Positions 36,001 to 51,000 of a stretch of DNA of 64,000 bases are shown in pieces. Below the pieces are notes generated by a model. That model was not told the DNA's origin, did not search any database, and saw nothing but the letters and a program-made list of their open reading frames with translations. A program made the position numbers and the translations under genes. The first letter of the stretch is position 1, and the number at the start of each line of letters is the position of its first letter. The stretch comes from Owenia fusiformis. Lineage: Eukaryota; Annelida; Polychaeta; Sabellida; Oweniidae. The stretch is from NCBI GenBank assembly GCA_903813345.2, contig CAIIXF020000003.1, forward strand, positions 10,680,931 through 10,744,930. Direction: 5' to 3'.

Positions 36001-39000
36001 ACAATTGAAAAATTCTGAATCTCACTTATTGTCTCAGACATTTTTAAAGTGCCCAGACATCATCAAATAGCACCTTGATATGGTCAGTGTTTTTGGGGGA
36101 CAACCATTTGGTCCCCCTCTGGCACCCCACACTTCACCCTCTCATCCTCTTTGACACCCCCAAAAGAATTCCCTTTTTTCATTGACTCATACACTTTGAA
36201 AGTGCCCAGAAAGCACCAAATAGCATCTTAAAAGTGTAAAATTTTCTACGGGGAGTGGCCACTCATCACACCCCTTACAAAACAATTGGACAGTTTGAAC
36301 ACTTAAACAGTCACCAAGTGACATAATGAAATCATAAAAATTTCTGGCACCCCACCCCAAAAACTAAAGCATTCATTTACTCAAACACATTAAAAGTGCT
36401 CAGAATTAATCAGACAGCATCTTGAATTGTGCTGCCCCCTTGCTCCCCTAAGGAGAAAATGATTGAAAATCTAAATTTCTTTAAATTGATTCTATTGATT
36501 AAAACACCTTAACGTGTCCAGAAATGACTGAATGTGATCTTGAACTGGTAAAAAGTTTCGGGTAAACATTTATGCCCTTCTAGCACACCTTCCCCCTATT
36601 CCAGTGTTTCTCCAAATTGCTCATTCAATATTTAGTCTAAAAACAATAAAATACTACAAAATAGGCTGACTGGCCCCAATATAGGGAGTAACCGACCCCC
36701 CTCTGACTTACGCGATTTGATTTACACGGCAAAAATTGACAATTTCATATTCTCTTTAGTAAAAACCGCACCCCCCTTCGAGAAAAGTGTCTTACGGGCC
36801 TGCTTAGATAAATAAAATGTTCTCTGTCATTGTTACATACTTGCTCAAGTTGCTAAGGATACACCAAAATGATTACTTGTTTTGTTTCTTTATTATCAAG
36901 AAAATGCAGTCAGGGTATTCTACAATAGTATGTATGTATTTAATCTAGATTCTAACATGATATGTGATGTCACAATGATGAGAACAATTGATTTATTGGT
37001 CTATATTAGGGTATGTATGACCTGTAAATTTCAATATGCGATTTCGGTCTTTTAACAATGAACAGAATAAAATTTTCGGTCATATATTGCGCCATAAATC
37101 ATAGAATCCGGAAGTTTTCTCCAAAACCGCTACAGATATCTCCTTCAAATTTTCAGAGATAACTTATGAGTGCATACAGATGTGGACGAAAGATTTTTAG
37201 CGCGATTCCTACTTCCTGTCGGCCATTTTGAAGTCAAATGCTAAAATCCTTGTCTGCAAACTTTAAGAAAAACTGCTCCACAGTTGCTTTTAAAACTTTA
37301 ACATCTTGTTCAGCTCACTTCATTCTAGATCTGATTAGGTTTTGGACCTGTTAGCTCAGTCATGTCAGCCATTTTGAATGTCTTAAGAAAAGTTAGCGCG
37401 CGATTATACTTTGTATCATAATCAATGGTGTTTTTGAGTTTTCATACTTTAACTATTTAGTAGCTTTATAAATAATTTCAGATATATTTTGTTGTAAAAG
37501 CCTACTTTATTGTTAAAAGTAGTTATATGTGATAATTTTGTAAAAAGAAATCAGCAAAAACTCATAAGGACTTTTTTATTGTCGGCCATTTTGGATTTTT
37601 CGGTCCCAAAATCTTGTCTGTGAAGTCTTGTCTGCGCGTTTTCAGGTGAACCGTTTGGTGGATCAATTTCAAATTTTCAGGGATGATTCTTAGTATAAAA
37701 ATCTAGATCTCATTAGTTTTTTGGCATTCTGGGTAAATGTCAAGGCAGCCATTTTGGATTTTCCGTCCTAAAATCTTGTCTGTAAAGTCTTGTCTACTCG
37801 TTTTCAGGTGAATTGTTTGGTAGATCAATTTCAAATTTTCAGGGATGATTCTTAGTATAAAAATCTAGAACTGATGAGTTTTTTGGCATTCTGGGTAAAT
37901 GTCAAGGCAGCCATTTTGGATTTTCCGTCCTAAAATCTTGTCTGTAAAGTCTTGTCTACGCATTTCCAGGTGAACCGTTCTGTAGATCAATTTCAAATTT
38001 TCAGGGATGATTCTTAGAATGAAAATCTAGATCTGATTAGTTTTTTGGCATTCTGGATAAACGTCAAGGCAGCCATTTTGGATTTTTTGTCTTAAAATCT
38101 TGCCTGTAAAGTCTTGTCTACGCGTTTTTAGGTGAACCGTTTGATAGATCAATTTCAAATTTTGAGGGATGATTCTTTGTATGAAAATCTACATTTGATA
38201 GTTTTTTTGCATTCTGCGTAAATGTTAAGGCAGCCATTTTGGATTTTTTGTCTTAAAATCTTGTCTGTAAAGTCTTGTCTACCCGTTTTCAGGTGAACTG
38301 TTTGGTAGATCAATTTCATATTTTCAGGGATGATTCTTAGTATGAAAATCTACAAACAGATTAGTTTTTGGACATTCTGGGTAAATGTCAAGGCAGCCAT
38401 TTTGGATTTTCCATCCTGAAATCTTGTCTGTAAAGTCTTGTTTACATGTTTTCCGGTTAACTGTGTGACGGATCAATTTCAAATTTTCAGTGGTGGTTCT
38501 TAGTGTGAAAATATAGAACTGACTAAATTTTGGGCATTCTGGGTAAATTTTAAGGTGGCCATTTTGGATTTTCCGTCCTCAAATTGTGTTGGTAAAGTCT
38601 TGTCTACTCATTTTCAGGATAACCATTTGACGGGATCACCCATTGGTGGGGACATTTTGTACACATTTGTGTTCTTGTATGTGTGTTATTTTACTTTTTT
38701 ATTATCCCAACGAACGAAGTTAGTTAGGGATATAGTGAAGCCCTCCGTCCATTAGTCAGTCAGTCCGTCCCTCCGGAAGATAACTCAAATACTAGTTGAC
38801 GGATTTTCTTCATATTTAGTGGAAAGATGTATATTGGTGAATAGTTTTACAATAGTTTTTTTCAAGATGGCCGCCGCTTTAAAAATGACAGGACTTTTTC
38901 GCAAAAATCATAAATTTTTCATTCTAAACCAAAGTAATTAATATTATTGTTTGAAATTTTGGTAGTATATTCGCAACATCTATCTATTTCACATATATTC

Positions 39001-42000
39001 AGTGTTTTTCATCCTGACCCCCAGGGGCCGTGTATGGGGGGGGGGTCAGAAAAACAGAAATATTCGCTAATTTTTAGATCTTTCTGAAGTATAGCTTTAT
39101 TATACTCAAATGAAAGGCAATTAAGAGTAGATTGCAAATATTGTATCTTTTTCTGATTGGAGCCTCGTAAAATTCAAAATGGCCGTCTAATGTACGATTT
39201 CGCAATAATTTTTCGATCCCTTCAAAGTATGGCTATATTATACTCAAATTGGAGGAATTTTGGAGTAGATCACAATTATGGTATTATTTTTCAGATTTGT
39301 ACCTCAGAAAATTCAAAATGGCTGCTTTGCAGGAATTCGCAATTCTAAAATCTAAATTTTTCAGTTTTAACCTAAGTAATGAGTATAATTGATTGGAATT
39401 CGGTAATTGATATTTTGTTCGTTGGGATTTGCTACTCCGCGGAGTTGCCGTTATCTAGTTATAATTCAAAAAGTAATAGAGCGATTTTGTTCATATTTGA
39501 TATGTGAATACTATTTTAAGAAATGGCCAGCATTTACATGTATGTGTGTGCGATTTTTAAAAATGTTATATGAGGCTACTTAAAAGCATATTACTTCTTC
39601 TGATGACAACTTGGCTAGTGAGCAACCATTTTGAAAATGTTGGCCTTTCTTATGGGTGTTATTTTATGATATTTGCTATATATTTTGTTTGTAAAAATGC
39701 AAGCCATTTCTGTTCGATGGGATTCGCTAAGCTTTGGCGTTGCCGTTGTTATGGTTTCAATTACCTGGTGAAAATGATTTGATAATCCATTTGAAAGGTA
39801 GGAATGATTGAATATCTCACATAAGAGGTAGGAATGGTTGAATAATCCATTTGAAAGGTAGGAATGATTGAATATCTCACATAAGAGGTAGGAATGGTTG
39901 AATAATCAATTTGAAAGGTAGGAATGATTGAATAATTCACATAAGAGGTAGGAATGGTTGAATAATCCATTTGAAAGGTAGGAATGATTGAATATCTCAC
40001 ATAAGAGGTAGGAATGGTTGAATAATCCATTTGAAAGGTAGGAATGATTGAATATCTCACATAAGAGGTAGGAATGGTTGAATAATCAATTTGAAAGGTA
40101 GGAATGATGAATATCTCACATAAGAGGTAGGAATGGTTGAATAATCAATTTGAAAGGTAGGAATGATTGAATAATTCACTTGAGAGGAATGATGGAATAA
40201 TCAATTTGAAAGGTAGGAATGATTGAATAATTCACTTGAGAGGAATGATGGAATAATCAATTTGAAAGGTAGGAATGATTGAATATCTCACATAAGAGGT
40301 AGGAATGGTTGAATAATCAATTTGAAAGGTAGGAATGATTGAATAATTCACTTGAGAGGAATGATGGAATAATCAATTTGAAAGGTAGGAATGATTAAAT
40401 ATCTCACATAAGAGGTAGGAATGGTTGAATAATCAATTTGAAAGGTAGGAATGATTGAATAATTCACTTGAGAGGAATGATGGAATAATCAATTTGAAAG
40501 GTAGGAATGATTAAATATCTCACATAAGAGGTAGGAATGGTTGAATAATCCATTTGAAAGGTAGGAATGATTGAATATCTCACATAAGAGGTAGGAATGG
40601 TTGAATAATCAATTTGAAAGGTAGGAATGATTGAATATCTCACATAAGAGGTAGGAATGGTTGAATAATCAATTTGAAAGGTAGGAATGATTGAATAATT
40701 CACTTGAGAGGAATGATGGAATAATCAATTTGAAAGGTAGGAATGATTGAATAATTCACTTGAGAGGAATGATGGAATAATCAATTTGAAAGGTAGGAAT
40801 GATTGAATATCTCACATAAGAGGTAGGAATGGTTGAATAATCAATTTGAAAGGTAGGAATGATTGAATAATTCACTTGAGAGGAATGATGGAATAATCAA
40901 TTTGAAAGGTAGGAATGATTAAATATCTCACATAAGAGGTAGGAATGGTTGAATAATCAATTTGAAAGGTAGGAATGATTGAATAATTCACTTGAGAGGA
41001 ATGATGGAATAATCAATTTGAAAGGTAGGAATGATTAAATATCTCACATAAGAGGTAGGAATGGTTGAATAATCAATTTGAAAGGTAGGAATGATTGAAT
41101 AATTCACTTGAGAGGAATGATGGAATAATCAATTTGAAAGGTAGGAATGATTGAATAATTCACTTGAGAGGAATGATGGAATAATCCATATTAGAGGAAT
41201 GAATGATTTGACCATTTTAAATAAACTAGACAACAGCAATGCCAAAGTGTAGCAAGTAATAATAATGATAATTCACATGAGAGGAATGATTTAACCATTT
41301 GTGAGAGGAAGTATTGATTGAATAATCCATTTGGAAGGTAGGAATAATTTATGTGAGAGGAAGGAAATGATGGAATGCATTTAGAAGGGCGACAAAATAA
41401 CACCAACAACATTAAAAAGAGGGTCATTTCTTTTTAATCTACATCTATTAAATAAATAAATATATAATAAATATAAAATCTACAAAATCCATATAGGTGC
41501 ATATCCAGCAAGAAATCAGACAAACATTAGATGTTCCATTGGATATGCTACGCCTTGGCATTGCTATTATCTAGTTTTTTTGCCAGACAAGATCATGAGA
41601 TTTATTTCTGTAGTGGGTATGACCTTCTAGAATAAGTAAAGCTCTCATAATCAAGGGACCTTATTATTACCTGTATTGTCTCAGTTTCACAGGTTAGGCT
41701 TTATAACAAATCTCACAATTCTATCTTATACATGTTTATATTACAGGACAGGCTTTATAGTGGATCTCACAATTGTATTGAGATGTGGGAAGCAACAGGA
41801 AAGTTTGCCTTAAAGGGAAAGATTGATCACCAGTTTGGCTCAATTTATTCATTAGCTGTGACCAGTAAATATATAATAGCAGGTGAGAAGTGCACTAATT
41901 TGAGCCAGGTCTATAAAATCCCAGTCTATTGCCAGGTTAAATCAGTCTTGACCAAAAGCAGACACCAAAAGCATCACACATCAAACTTAAATAAAAGACA

Positions 42001-45000
42001 GTGAAATATTTTCAGATACAAATTCAGCACACTGTTGTCTGTTTTGTTTTTGTCTGTCAATCCATCCTGTCTGTAATGACAGTAAAAATGACAATAAAAC
42101 TTACTCAAAAGTAATGCAAACCATGCTCATCTTCATACACAGCCTTGAACTTGAGTTTTTTAATGTAATAATTAAAATCAAATCTTGACTAGATGATTTC
42201 ATTTTGATAATCTAACTTAAGAATGACTGGTCTGGACTCTGGAATTACCAATAACTAAGTTGTGAAATTTAACCATCAAACTTGATGTCCATGTATTACA
42301 TTTGATTATAAGTATAAAGGTGTTACCCATTTCTAATTTTTAACGAAGTTTTAATTTTTAATAATGAAGTCATTTTCTTATGACAGGATTTTTATTCATT
42401 CTTATACAAACCCTCTTTAGATCTATGTACAATTGGTTTTCTTTTCTTTTATGTTTCATAAGGAAAATCCTTTCTTTTTTCAGGAACATATAACAAGAAC
42501 CTGCATGTATGGGACATCAGCAGCAATCAGTATATACAGGCCCTTTCTGCACATATTGGAGTTGTATCTTGCCTTGGAGTATCCCCATCTGGTAGATTTC
42601 TGTTTTCTGGCTCTCATGACACTTCTGTACAGGTGAGAATTTCAAGAATTTCTTGTTCACTATGAATAGTGTAATGTATTGAATTTAGAACACAATAAAA
42701 ACTTAACATATGTACAGGGTGTCAAAAAACAATGACACCCACTCTACAGCATAACATTCTTAATGTTACATGGTTTGTCATTCCTCATTTTAAAGACAAT
42801 TGAATTCTGGAGTTACTTGAGAAATTTCATCTTTGCATCATATAATTTTACAGATTTACAACCTATAGTTAGTAGTTAGTATGGCCACTACTTTCTGCTC
42901 AATACATCCTTACTGTGTCTGGTTTCAAGAGGCCCCTGTCCCTCAATTCCCCATACTCTGTCTGTCACAACTCTGTCACAATTTAACCCATATGTTCAGC
43001 AGCCCAGTTGAAATCTGTTCTATTTCTGTAAAATTAAAATGTAAAAAGTAAAACACACCTTTAAAAAACAATGGAATGAACAGTGTAACCATTTTGAAAA
43101 TGCCTTAAAACACTGTTCATTGTTCCCAGTTGACAGGTTTTCCACATGTAAGTCAATGGAAGAATATTTGCTTTTTTGAAAACTGTTCCATATAGACATG
43201 TGTTCCATAAAGAAAGGTGTAACATCATACAGGTTTTACTGTACTGTAGATACACTTAATTTGGCTACCGTTTTTATTTGACGGATTAGGGGATTAAAAG
43301 ATATCAAAAATCCCAAGGAAGAACACATGAATCTGAAATGTTTATTTCCAGATCAATGATAAAACTTGAGCTCAGTCCTGACTCTGCCAAATTAAATAGC
43401 TGCAAATATTTGAAATTGAGCAAATCCAACAAATTAAGTAGCGTCAAATTGAGTGTATAATGTACAGCTTTCCACTTTTTGAAGATTTGACCCTTAACCA
43501 GTAACAGAGTAGCAAATTAAAACAAAGTACTGAAGAAACAAACTTTGAAACAATGTAGGAATATAAGAAGAGCCTTACATAATTGTATCAGATAAAGAAA
43601 CAATTACATAACTGTTTGATAATGTTGCCCAATCAACATAAAACGGCTTGATTACACAACAAAGTGAAGAATGGGGTTGGGGGTTGGTAAACATTCAACT
43701 TCCCTGATATACGAAAGCAATAGTGTAAACCAATCTACTACAGACAGGATAGGTTAAAAATAAATTAGTAATTGCCCTGTACAACTGTTCTCTTTGAAAT
43801 AAACCAGATTTAACTAAACTTTTTACATCAAAAAATGTCATTATGATATGAAAAATAGTTTATGAATTACATATGTAGGTATGGAACCTAGAAATAATGT
43901 TACCAATACAGAACCTGCAGAGACATGAGGAACCTATAAATACACTGATATTACATGATGACTTACTTTTGACTGGTGGAGAAGACTCAGAAATTAAGGT
44001 GAATATGTTTAATAGTACAAGTATTTTTCCTGGGAATCAATTAATTATGCTATATTACACAGGTATAATAAAATTAATAAAGATTTCTTCAGCTTAAAAG
44101 CAGTTCATAATTTTATAGTGCTGTCCCCAGCTCCGATTTCGGTGATCGGCTAGTATAAAAGGTTTGAGGGTATCATTTTGTTCCAGACACTCGCTAGAGT
44201 AAATTATCTTAACTTGAGTAAAAATGTGTGGTAAGTAAATTCGCTATGGGCAGTTAAAGAGGCGCCATCTATTCATTTTCAAATAAGGGTAGGGGTATAA
44301 AATAATTTTTAACACATTTTAATAGTAAAATGACATTGGAATACTAATAAAATCTTATCAACAACATTATTTACAATCAGTATGAATTTTCTTGTGTGGA
44401 TTAGGGTGAAAATAAGGGCATATCTTGAAATTCACTACAGGGGCACCACCTATTTTCGTACTTCTACCACGTGTAATAACTTATTTTAGATTTGTTAAGG
44501 TACGGAATGTACTGAAAAAAATCATTCTTAAGGACCTATATATGTTCATACCACATACTTAAAATTGGATCAATAGCTTATTTACCGGGGGAGAAAAAAA
44601 TTATTGAAATTTAAAATTGTGGCATCATGCAGGATAGGGGTGACCATATCTCACATGATTAACTTTCAAAATATGGAGCATATGTATCTCAAATGTGCTC
44701 AAAATGGTGTATGTACTCTTGCTTTGTCATAATATTACTAATAAGAAGTAGAAAAATGATTGTACAATTTCAAAAAATATTAATTCATATTTTGGCTTCT
44801 GACGTCCGAGGGGTAACCATATCTCACCTTGATAACTTCCAAAATATGGAGCATATGTATCTCAAATGTGCTCAAAATGGTGTATGCACTCTTGCTTTGT
44901 CATAATATTACTAATAAGAAGTAAAAAAATGATTGGTCATTTTAAAAGATATTAATTCTCATTTTGGCTTCTGACGTTCCAGGGGTGACCATATCTCACC

Positions 45001-48000
45001 TTAATAACTTCCAAAATATGGAGCATTTGTATCTCAAATATGCACAAAATGGTGTATATAGTCTTGTCTTGTCATAATATTACTAATAAGATGTAGGAAA
45101 ATGATTGCTCATTTAAAAAAATATTAATTCTCATTTTGGCTTCTGACGTCCCAGGGGTGACCATATCTCACCTTAATAACATCCAAATTATGGAGCATAT
45201 GTATCTCAAATGTACTCAAAATGGTATATGTACTCTTGCTTTGTCATAATATTATACTAATAAGAAGTAGGAAAATGATTATACATTTAAAAAATTTTAA
45301 TTTTAGCTTCTGACATCCCTGAATAACTTCTAAAATTATGTAACATATACAACTCAAATATACCAAAAATGGGACATATAGTCTTGCTTTGTCATAATGC
45401 TATTCATGAGATGTAAAAAAATTATTACACCTTTTTTTAATTGAAATTTTCGCTTCCGAATCTGACATCCCAGGGGCAATTATATCTCACTTTGATATAA
45501 CTCTCACGATATGTACCCTGCGCGCAGAGTCTAGTTAAACTACACTCTGCCTAGTAGAGACCATATTACAGTTTAGTAGCCCCGCCCCCACGACGGGTAC
45601 CGGTGACAGTTTGCGTGATAAATAACTTTTGACCTACGCGCTGACCTTTCTTCCACCAATCACCGAGCTTGAAGAAACACACGCCAAATGCGTTCTAATT
45701 AAATATGCGCATGTCATTGGTCAATTCCGGGCTCAACGATGACGTCAGAAGGAATGACCATATATAGAACGTCGGTCAATTTTGGCCGACGAACACTGAT
45801 TGGCGCGGTGAGTTCACAGGTTTATTTTAGTTTGAAAGAGTGAAGACGAAGCTCTCTTTTAAGAAGTGAAGTCAAACGAATGCAAAGGGTACACGATATG
45901 CAACATATGCATCTCAAATGCGTGCCCAAAATGGTATAAATATAGTCTTGTTTTGTCATATTTATTGGATTCATGAAATCAGAAGTTCAGAATTTATGGA
46001 TTTGACTGTCTCCCCTGAAGGGTGCAGCTACATATAGCCCAGAGACAATAAGATCTACTTTAAGTCACTTCTAATCCTGATTGACATTCTCAATGCATGG
46101 TTTGTCATGTTGTGCTATATTGTTATTGCCCAATCTCAACAATTGTATTCACTGTATGGCCTACCGTGCCAAGAATAATGCAATTGTTCCAAAAGCTAAG
46201 CTCTTCTTTGGGACCCTAGAAGTGTGGGACATCACAATCATAGATTAATATTTCATTACAATCAATGTATGTTGTATGACAAACATGCAAACTAGAGAAT
46301 GTTAAAGGGGCAATAAGGACTGTAGAGAGAAAATTCAAAAAATTTTATTTTTTCTGAGCTATCAGGTCAATATTTGGCTTAATACCTTCTTTGACATACC
46401 TATTTTCATAAAATGTATGTATAAACTATCAATTTCAGCATTAAGAAGTGTAAATTCAATTCAAAGCTTCTATAAAGGGAGTCCCACTTATAGATTTTTA
46501 AGATCCACCATGTTTCAAGAGGAATATCAGCTGAAATAATGTTCATCCAGAGGGTTTCTTTGTAGATAATGAAAATATATGTTATTCTTGATGAAATATC
46601 CAAACCTAAATATATTTTGACACTTGTCGATGATCGTTGAATGGCCCCCTGCACTATTTGTAGCACCTTTAATGTGGCTAGAAAGATTTATCATTACAAA
46701 GAGCTCCTTTTCCCATATTTTACATACTCAAAATCCCTTAATTCAGTGTATAATCCAAGGTGAATATATTGCAGGCCACAGGATAACATATTAACACCTT
46801 ACATTAGCAGTTGCCATTACTTCATAAATGGAGTAAAGTACTCCCACTATTGACAGGCTAAAAGGATTCCTGTATGGATTACAAAAGATGTTGGGTCCAA
46901 GGTATGCAAGGGAATAATCTCATCCATTGTACTTGTAAAGGGTGTTTGGGGAGCAGATGCAAATATTTGAAAGCAGATATTATTTGCCCTGAATTATATA
47001 TACAGAATGTAGCTGTAGAGGAGACAGTCAAAATCCATTGATTCTGATCTGTTGATTTCATGATTCTCAATAAATATGACAAAACAAGACCATTTTTAGC
47101 ACATTTGAGATGCATATGTTGCATATCGTGAGAGTTATCAAGGTGAGATAGCCCCTGGGACACCAGAGGCTAAAATAAAAATTAAAAAAAAAATACAATC
47201 ATTTTTCTACATTTCATTAGTAATATGAAAAAGACAGGACTTTTATGAGAATATTTGAGGATTATATGTTACGTATCTTAGAAGTTATTATTATATGGTG
47301 CGATATGATTACCCAGGAACGTAAGAAGCTAAAATTAAAATTTTTGAAATGTATAATCACTTTTCTACTTCTTATTAGTAATATCATGACAAAGCAAGAG
47401 TGCATACACCTTTTTGAGTCCATTTGAGATACATATGCTCCATATTTTGGAAGTTATTAAGGTGAGATATGGTCGCCCCTGGGATGTCAGAAACCAAAAT
47501 GAGAATCAATATTATTTTAAATGTACAATTATTTTTTTTACTTCTTATTAGTAATATTATGACAAAGCAAGAGTACATTCACCATTTTGAGCACATGTGA
47601 GATATATGCTCCATATTTTGGAAGTTATTATATTAAGGTGAGATATGGTCACCCCTGGGACGTCAGAAGCCAAAATGAGAATTAATATTATTTTAAATGT
47701 ACAATCATTTTTTTTTACTTCTTATTAGTAATATTATGAAAAAGCAAGAGTACATACACCATTTTGAGTACATTTGAGATACATATGCTCCATATTTTGG
47801 AAGTTATTAAGGTGAGATATGGCCACCCCTGGGACATCAGAAGCCAAAATGAGAATCAATATTTTTAAAAATATACAATCATTTTTCTACTTCTTATTAG
47901 TAATATTATGACAAATTAAGAGTACATACACCATTTTGGGTACATTTGAGATACATATGCTCCATATTTTGGAAGTTATTAAGGTGAGATATGGTCACGC

Positions 48001-51000
48001 CTGGGATGTCAGAAGCCAGAATGAGAATCAATATTTTTTTAAATGTACAATCATTTTTCTACTTCTTATTAGTAATATTATGACAAAGCAAGAGTACATA
48101 CACCATTTTGAGTACATTTGAGATACATATGCTCCATATTTTGGAAGTTATTAAGGTGAGATATGGCCACCCCTGGGACATCAGAAGCCAAAATGAGAAT
48201 TAATATTTTTTAAAATGTACAATCATTTTTCTACTTCTTATTAGTAATATTATGACAAAGCAAGAGTACATACACCATTTTGAGTACATTTGAGATACAT
48301 ATGCTTCATATTTTGGAAGTTAATCATGTGAGATATGGTCACCCCTATCCTGCATGATGCCACAATTTTAAATTTTAATAATTTTTTCCTCCGCCAGTAC
48401 AAAAGCTATTGATCCAATTTTAAGTATGTGATATGAACATATATAGGTCCTTCAGAATGAATTTTTTCAGTACATTTCGTACCTTAACGAATCTAAAATA
48501 AGTTATTACATGTGGTAGAAGTATGAAAATAGGTGGCGCCCCTGTAGGGAATTTCAAGATATGTCCTTATTTTCACAGTAATCCACACAAGAAAATTCAT
48601 ACTGATTGTAAATAATGTTTTTGATAAGATTTTATTAGTATTTCAATGTCATTTTACTATTGAAATGTGTTAAAAATTATTTTATACCCCTACCCCCTGT
48701 TTGAAAATGAATAGATGGCGCCTCTTTAACTGCCCATAGCGAATTTACTTACCACACATTTTTACTCAAGTTAGGATAATTTACTCTAGAGAGTGTCTGG
48801 AACAAAATGATACCCTCAAACCTTTTATACTAGCCGATCACCGAAATCGGAGCTGGGGACAGCATCATTAAAAAGAAACTTGTTTTGTAAGTATTGTAAT
48901 AATTGTTTGTGTTAAATAAATTGTTTAAAATACTATACTATTTTCATTCAATTTAAACCAAAAATCTTAAATCAATCACTGGCAGATCTGGGGGGGGGGG
49001 GGCGGGTGGGCCTTTTAAGGCCTTATTTTTATTTTCAGGCCAAATTTTTAAGAAAATGGGTCTCAAAATTTCAAAATTTGGGCCAACTTTTGCGTTATAG
49101 GGGCCCAAAAAAATTTACGCCCAAGCGCGGAAGTTTTTTCTCTGACCTGAAATTTGGGCCCCCCCCCTTGTTGGTACCCAGATCCACCTCTGTCAGTAGC
49201 TGTTATTATCTCATTGAAGTTTCAGAGAATATAAGGAATGCTTCTGTCCATCTGTATGTCTCTCCATCCATTTGTCTGTTCATCTGTCAGATTTTGAAAA
49301 TGGCTCCCAGTTTCTAAATGGTCCCAATTTTAGTGTTGATTTTACAATATTTTAGTTACAACATGAAACTGTACGAATAATATAGATTTCTTTTTAAAGC
49401 ACCTGATATAATGCTAGTGCCACTGTTCTATATACAGTGCGTATCAAAAAAAACGCAACAGATTGTTATCTTGGAAAAGCACAAAACCAGTGATAACAGC
49501 ATCGATTTCAAAATTAGCTTTGGGCCAAGTTATAAACATTGCAAAAGTCAGTGTACGGAGCCCGATGCAATCTTGGACGAAAACATAAAACCAATGCTGA
49601 CTGCATCCTTTTAATTCAATGTACCAAAAAGCCAAATTACTCCTCTTTGCAATGGAATATCATTCATTCACAGGGAGTCACCTCTGGCTGAATAATCATT
49701 AATTTTGCAAAGTTGGGCAAAATTCAGCTTGGACCCAATTTTAAAACATTGCAAAAGTCAGTACAAGGGGCATAGGGGCTATTGGAAGAAGGTGTGACAG
49801 GTATGGCATAGACAGTAAAGTGTTCATACTCATACTCTTGCAAGAATACATCCTATACCCCTCCAAATTGCCACCACTTCTTTGCACATAAAGATGCGCT
49901 CATCTGTCCACGTCATGCATGTTTCAGCCCTGAATCATGTGTGGGTTAAAGCAAAGAAAAGTAGCCCATGGGCAAATCTTTCTAGAGGTTTTGCAATATC
50001 TGGTGGAGGAATTGTGAGCACAGATGCTTCTGAGATAGCTCCAAAAGAAAAAGTCAGAACAATTCAAGTCAGGGAACTTCCATTGGCACTTAGCCCTTGT
50101 ACTGATTTTTTCAATATCTAAAACTTGGTGCATTGCAGAGCCAATTTTGACCCACTGTGCAAACGGAAGGATTTCTCACTCAACCATTACCACATGTGAA
50201 TGAATGACATATCATTGCAAAGAGGAGAGACATGGCTTTATGGTACATTAAATGAAATTGATGTAGTCATCACTAGTTTTGTGATTTTACGAGATAACTA
50301 CTTGTTGCGTTTTTTTGATATGGCCTCTAGTGCATATCCAAATACAAAAATAATAAAAGCAATGTTTTTTGCTACAATTCTCCAAAAAGTAAACATATTA
50401 AGTAACATATTGTTATGGTCTCAAACTTTTATGTTACAGTGTTTGGCATCTGGTTATCAGCGTCTTAAACAATTAAATTCTTAAAACTTCAAATAACTTA
50501 ACAAACACCTTCTCAAAGTAAAAAGGGAAAAAAGATCTTTTCTCAGCTTGCTTCATATTCACCAATTCTTTTCCAAAATCATGCATCTACAAGCTCTCAG
50601 AAGTTCAAATTTGACTGTAGATTTGAGATTTGACCTTCAATGACCTTTTCAAGGTCAAAAAAGATATTTTTCAGCTTGCTTCAACAATTCTTTATCAAAA
50701 TCATCTTCAAGGTCTCAGAAGTTCAAATCTGACCTTAGATTTGAGATTTGACCTTCAATGACCTTCTCAAGGTCAAAAAAGGTCAAAAAAGATCTTTTTC
50801 AGTTTGTTTCAAGTTCATCAATTTTTTTCAAAAGCTTCTAATATACAAGTTCACAGAAGTCTTAATTTGACTTTAGATTTGAGCTTTCACCTTCAATGAC
50901 ATTTTCAAGGTAAAAAAGGTATTTTCAACTTGTTTTAAATTCACCAAATATTTTTTCAAAATCATCTACAATTAGTTCTCAGAAGTTTGAGCCTACTACC

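Larger units (their letters stand above)
44119..48864. mobile_element. 4.7-kb giant inverted repeat (foldback) in intron 8
   Basis: Left end TGCTGTCCCCAGCTCCGATT and right end AATCGGAGCTGGGGACAGCA begin ~520-bp arms (44119-44640, 48345-48864). Inside each arm a ~170-bp unit (CATATCTCACCTTAATAACT, CATATGTATCTCAAATGTG, TTGTCATAATATTACTAATA) is repeated: about five copies left (44640-45500), about seven right in inverse orientation (47100-48345). The innermost ~0.9 kb (46040-46960) is unique. No coding region and no clear target duplication. A 378-bp insertion breaks the left arm. Confidence 0.9.

Noticed and set aside
39761-40703. Minus-strand frames of 79-99 codons with SIIPTF-like repeats
   Set aside because: Direct translation of the 60-bp minisatellite.
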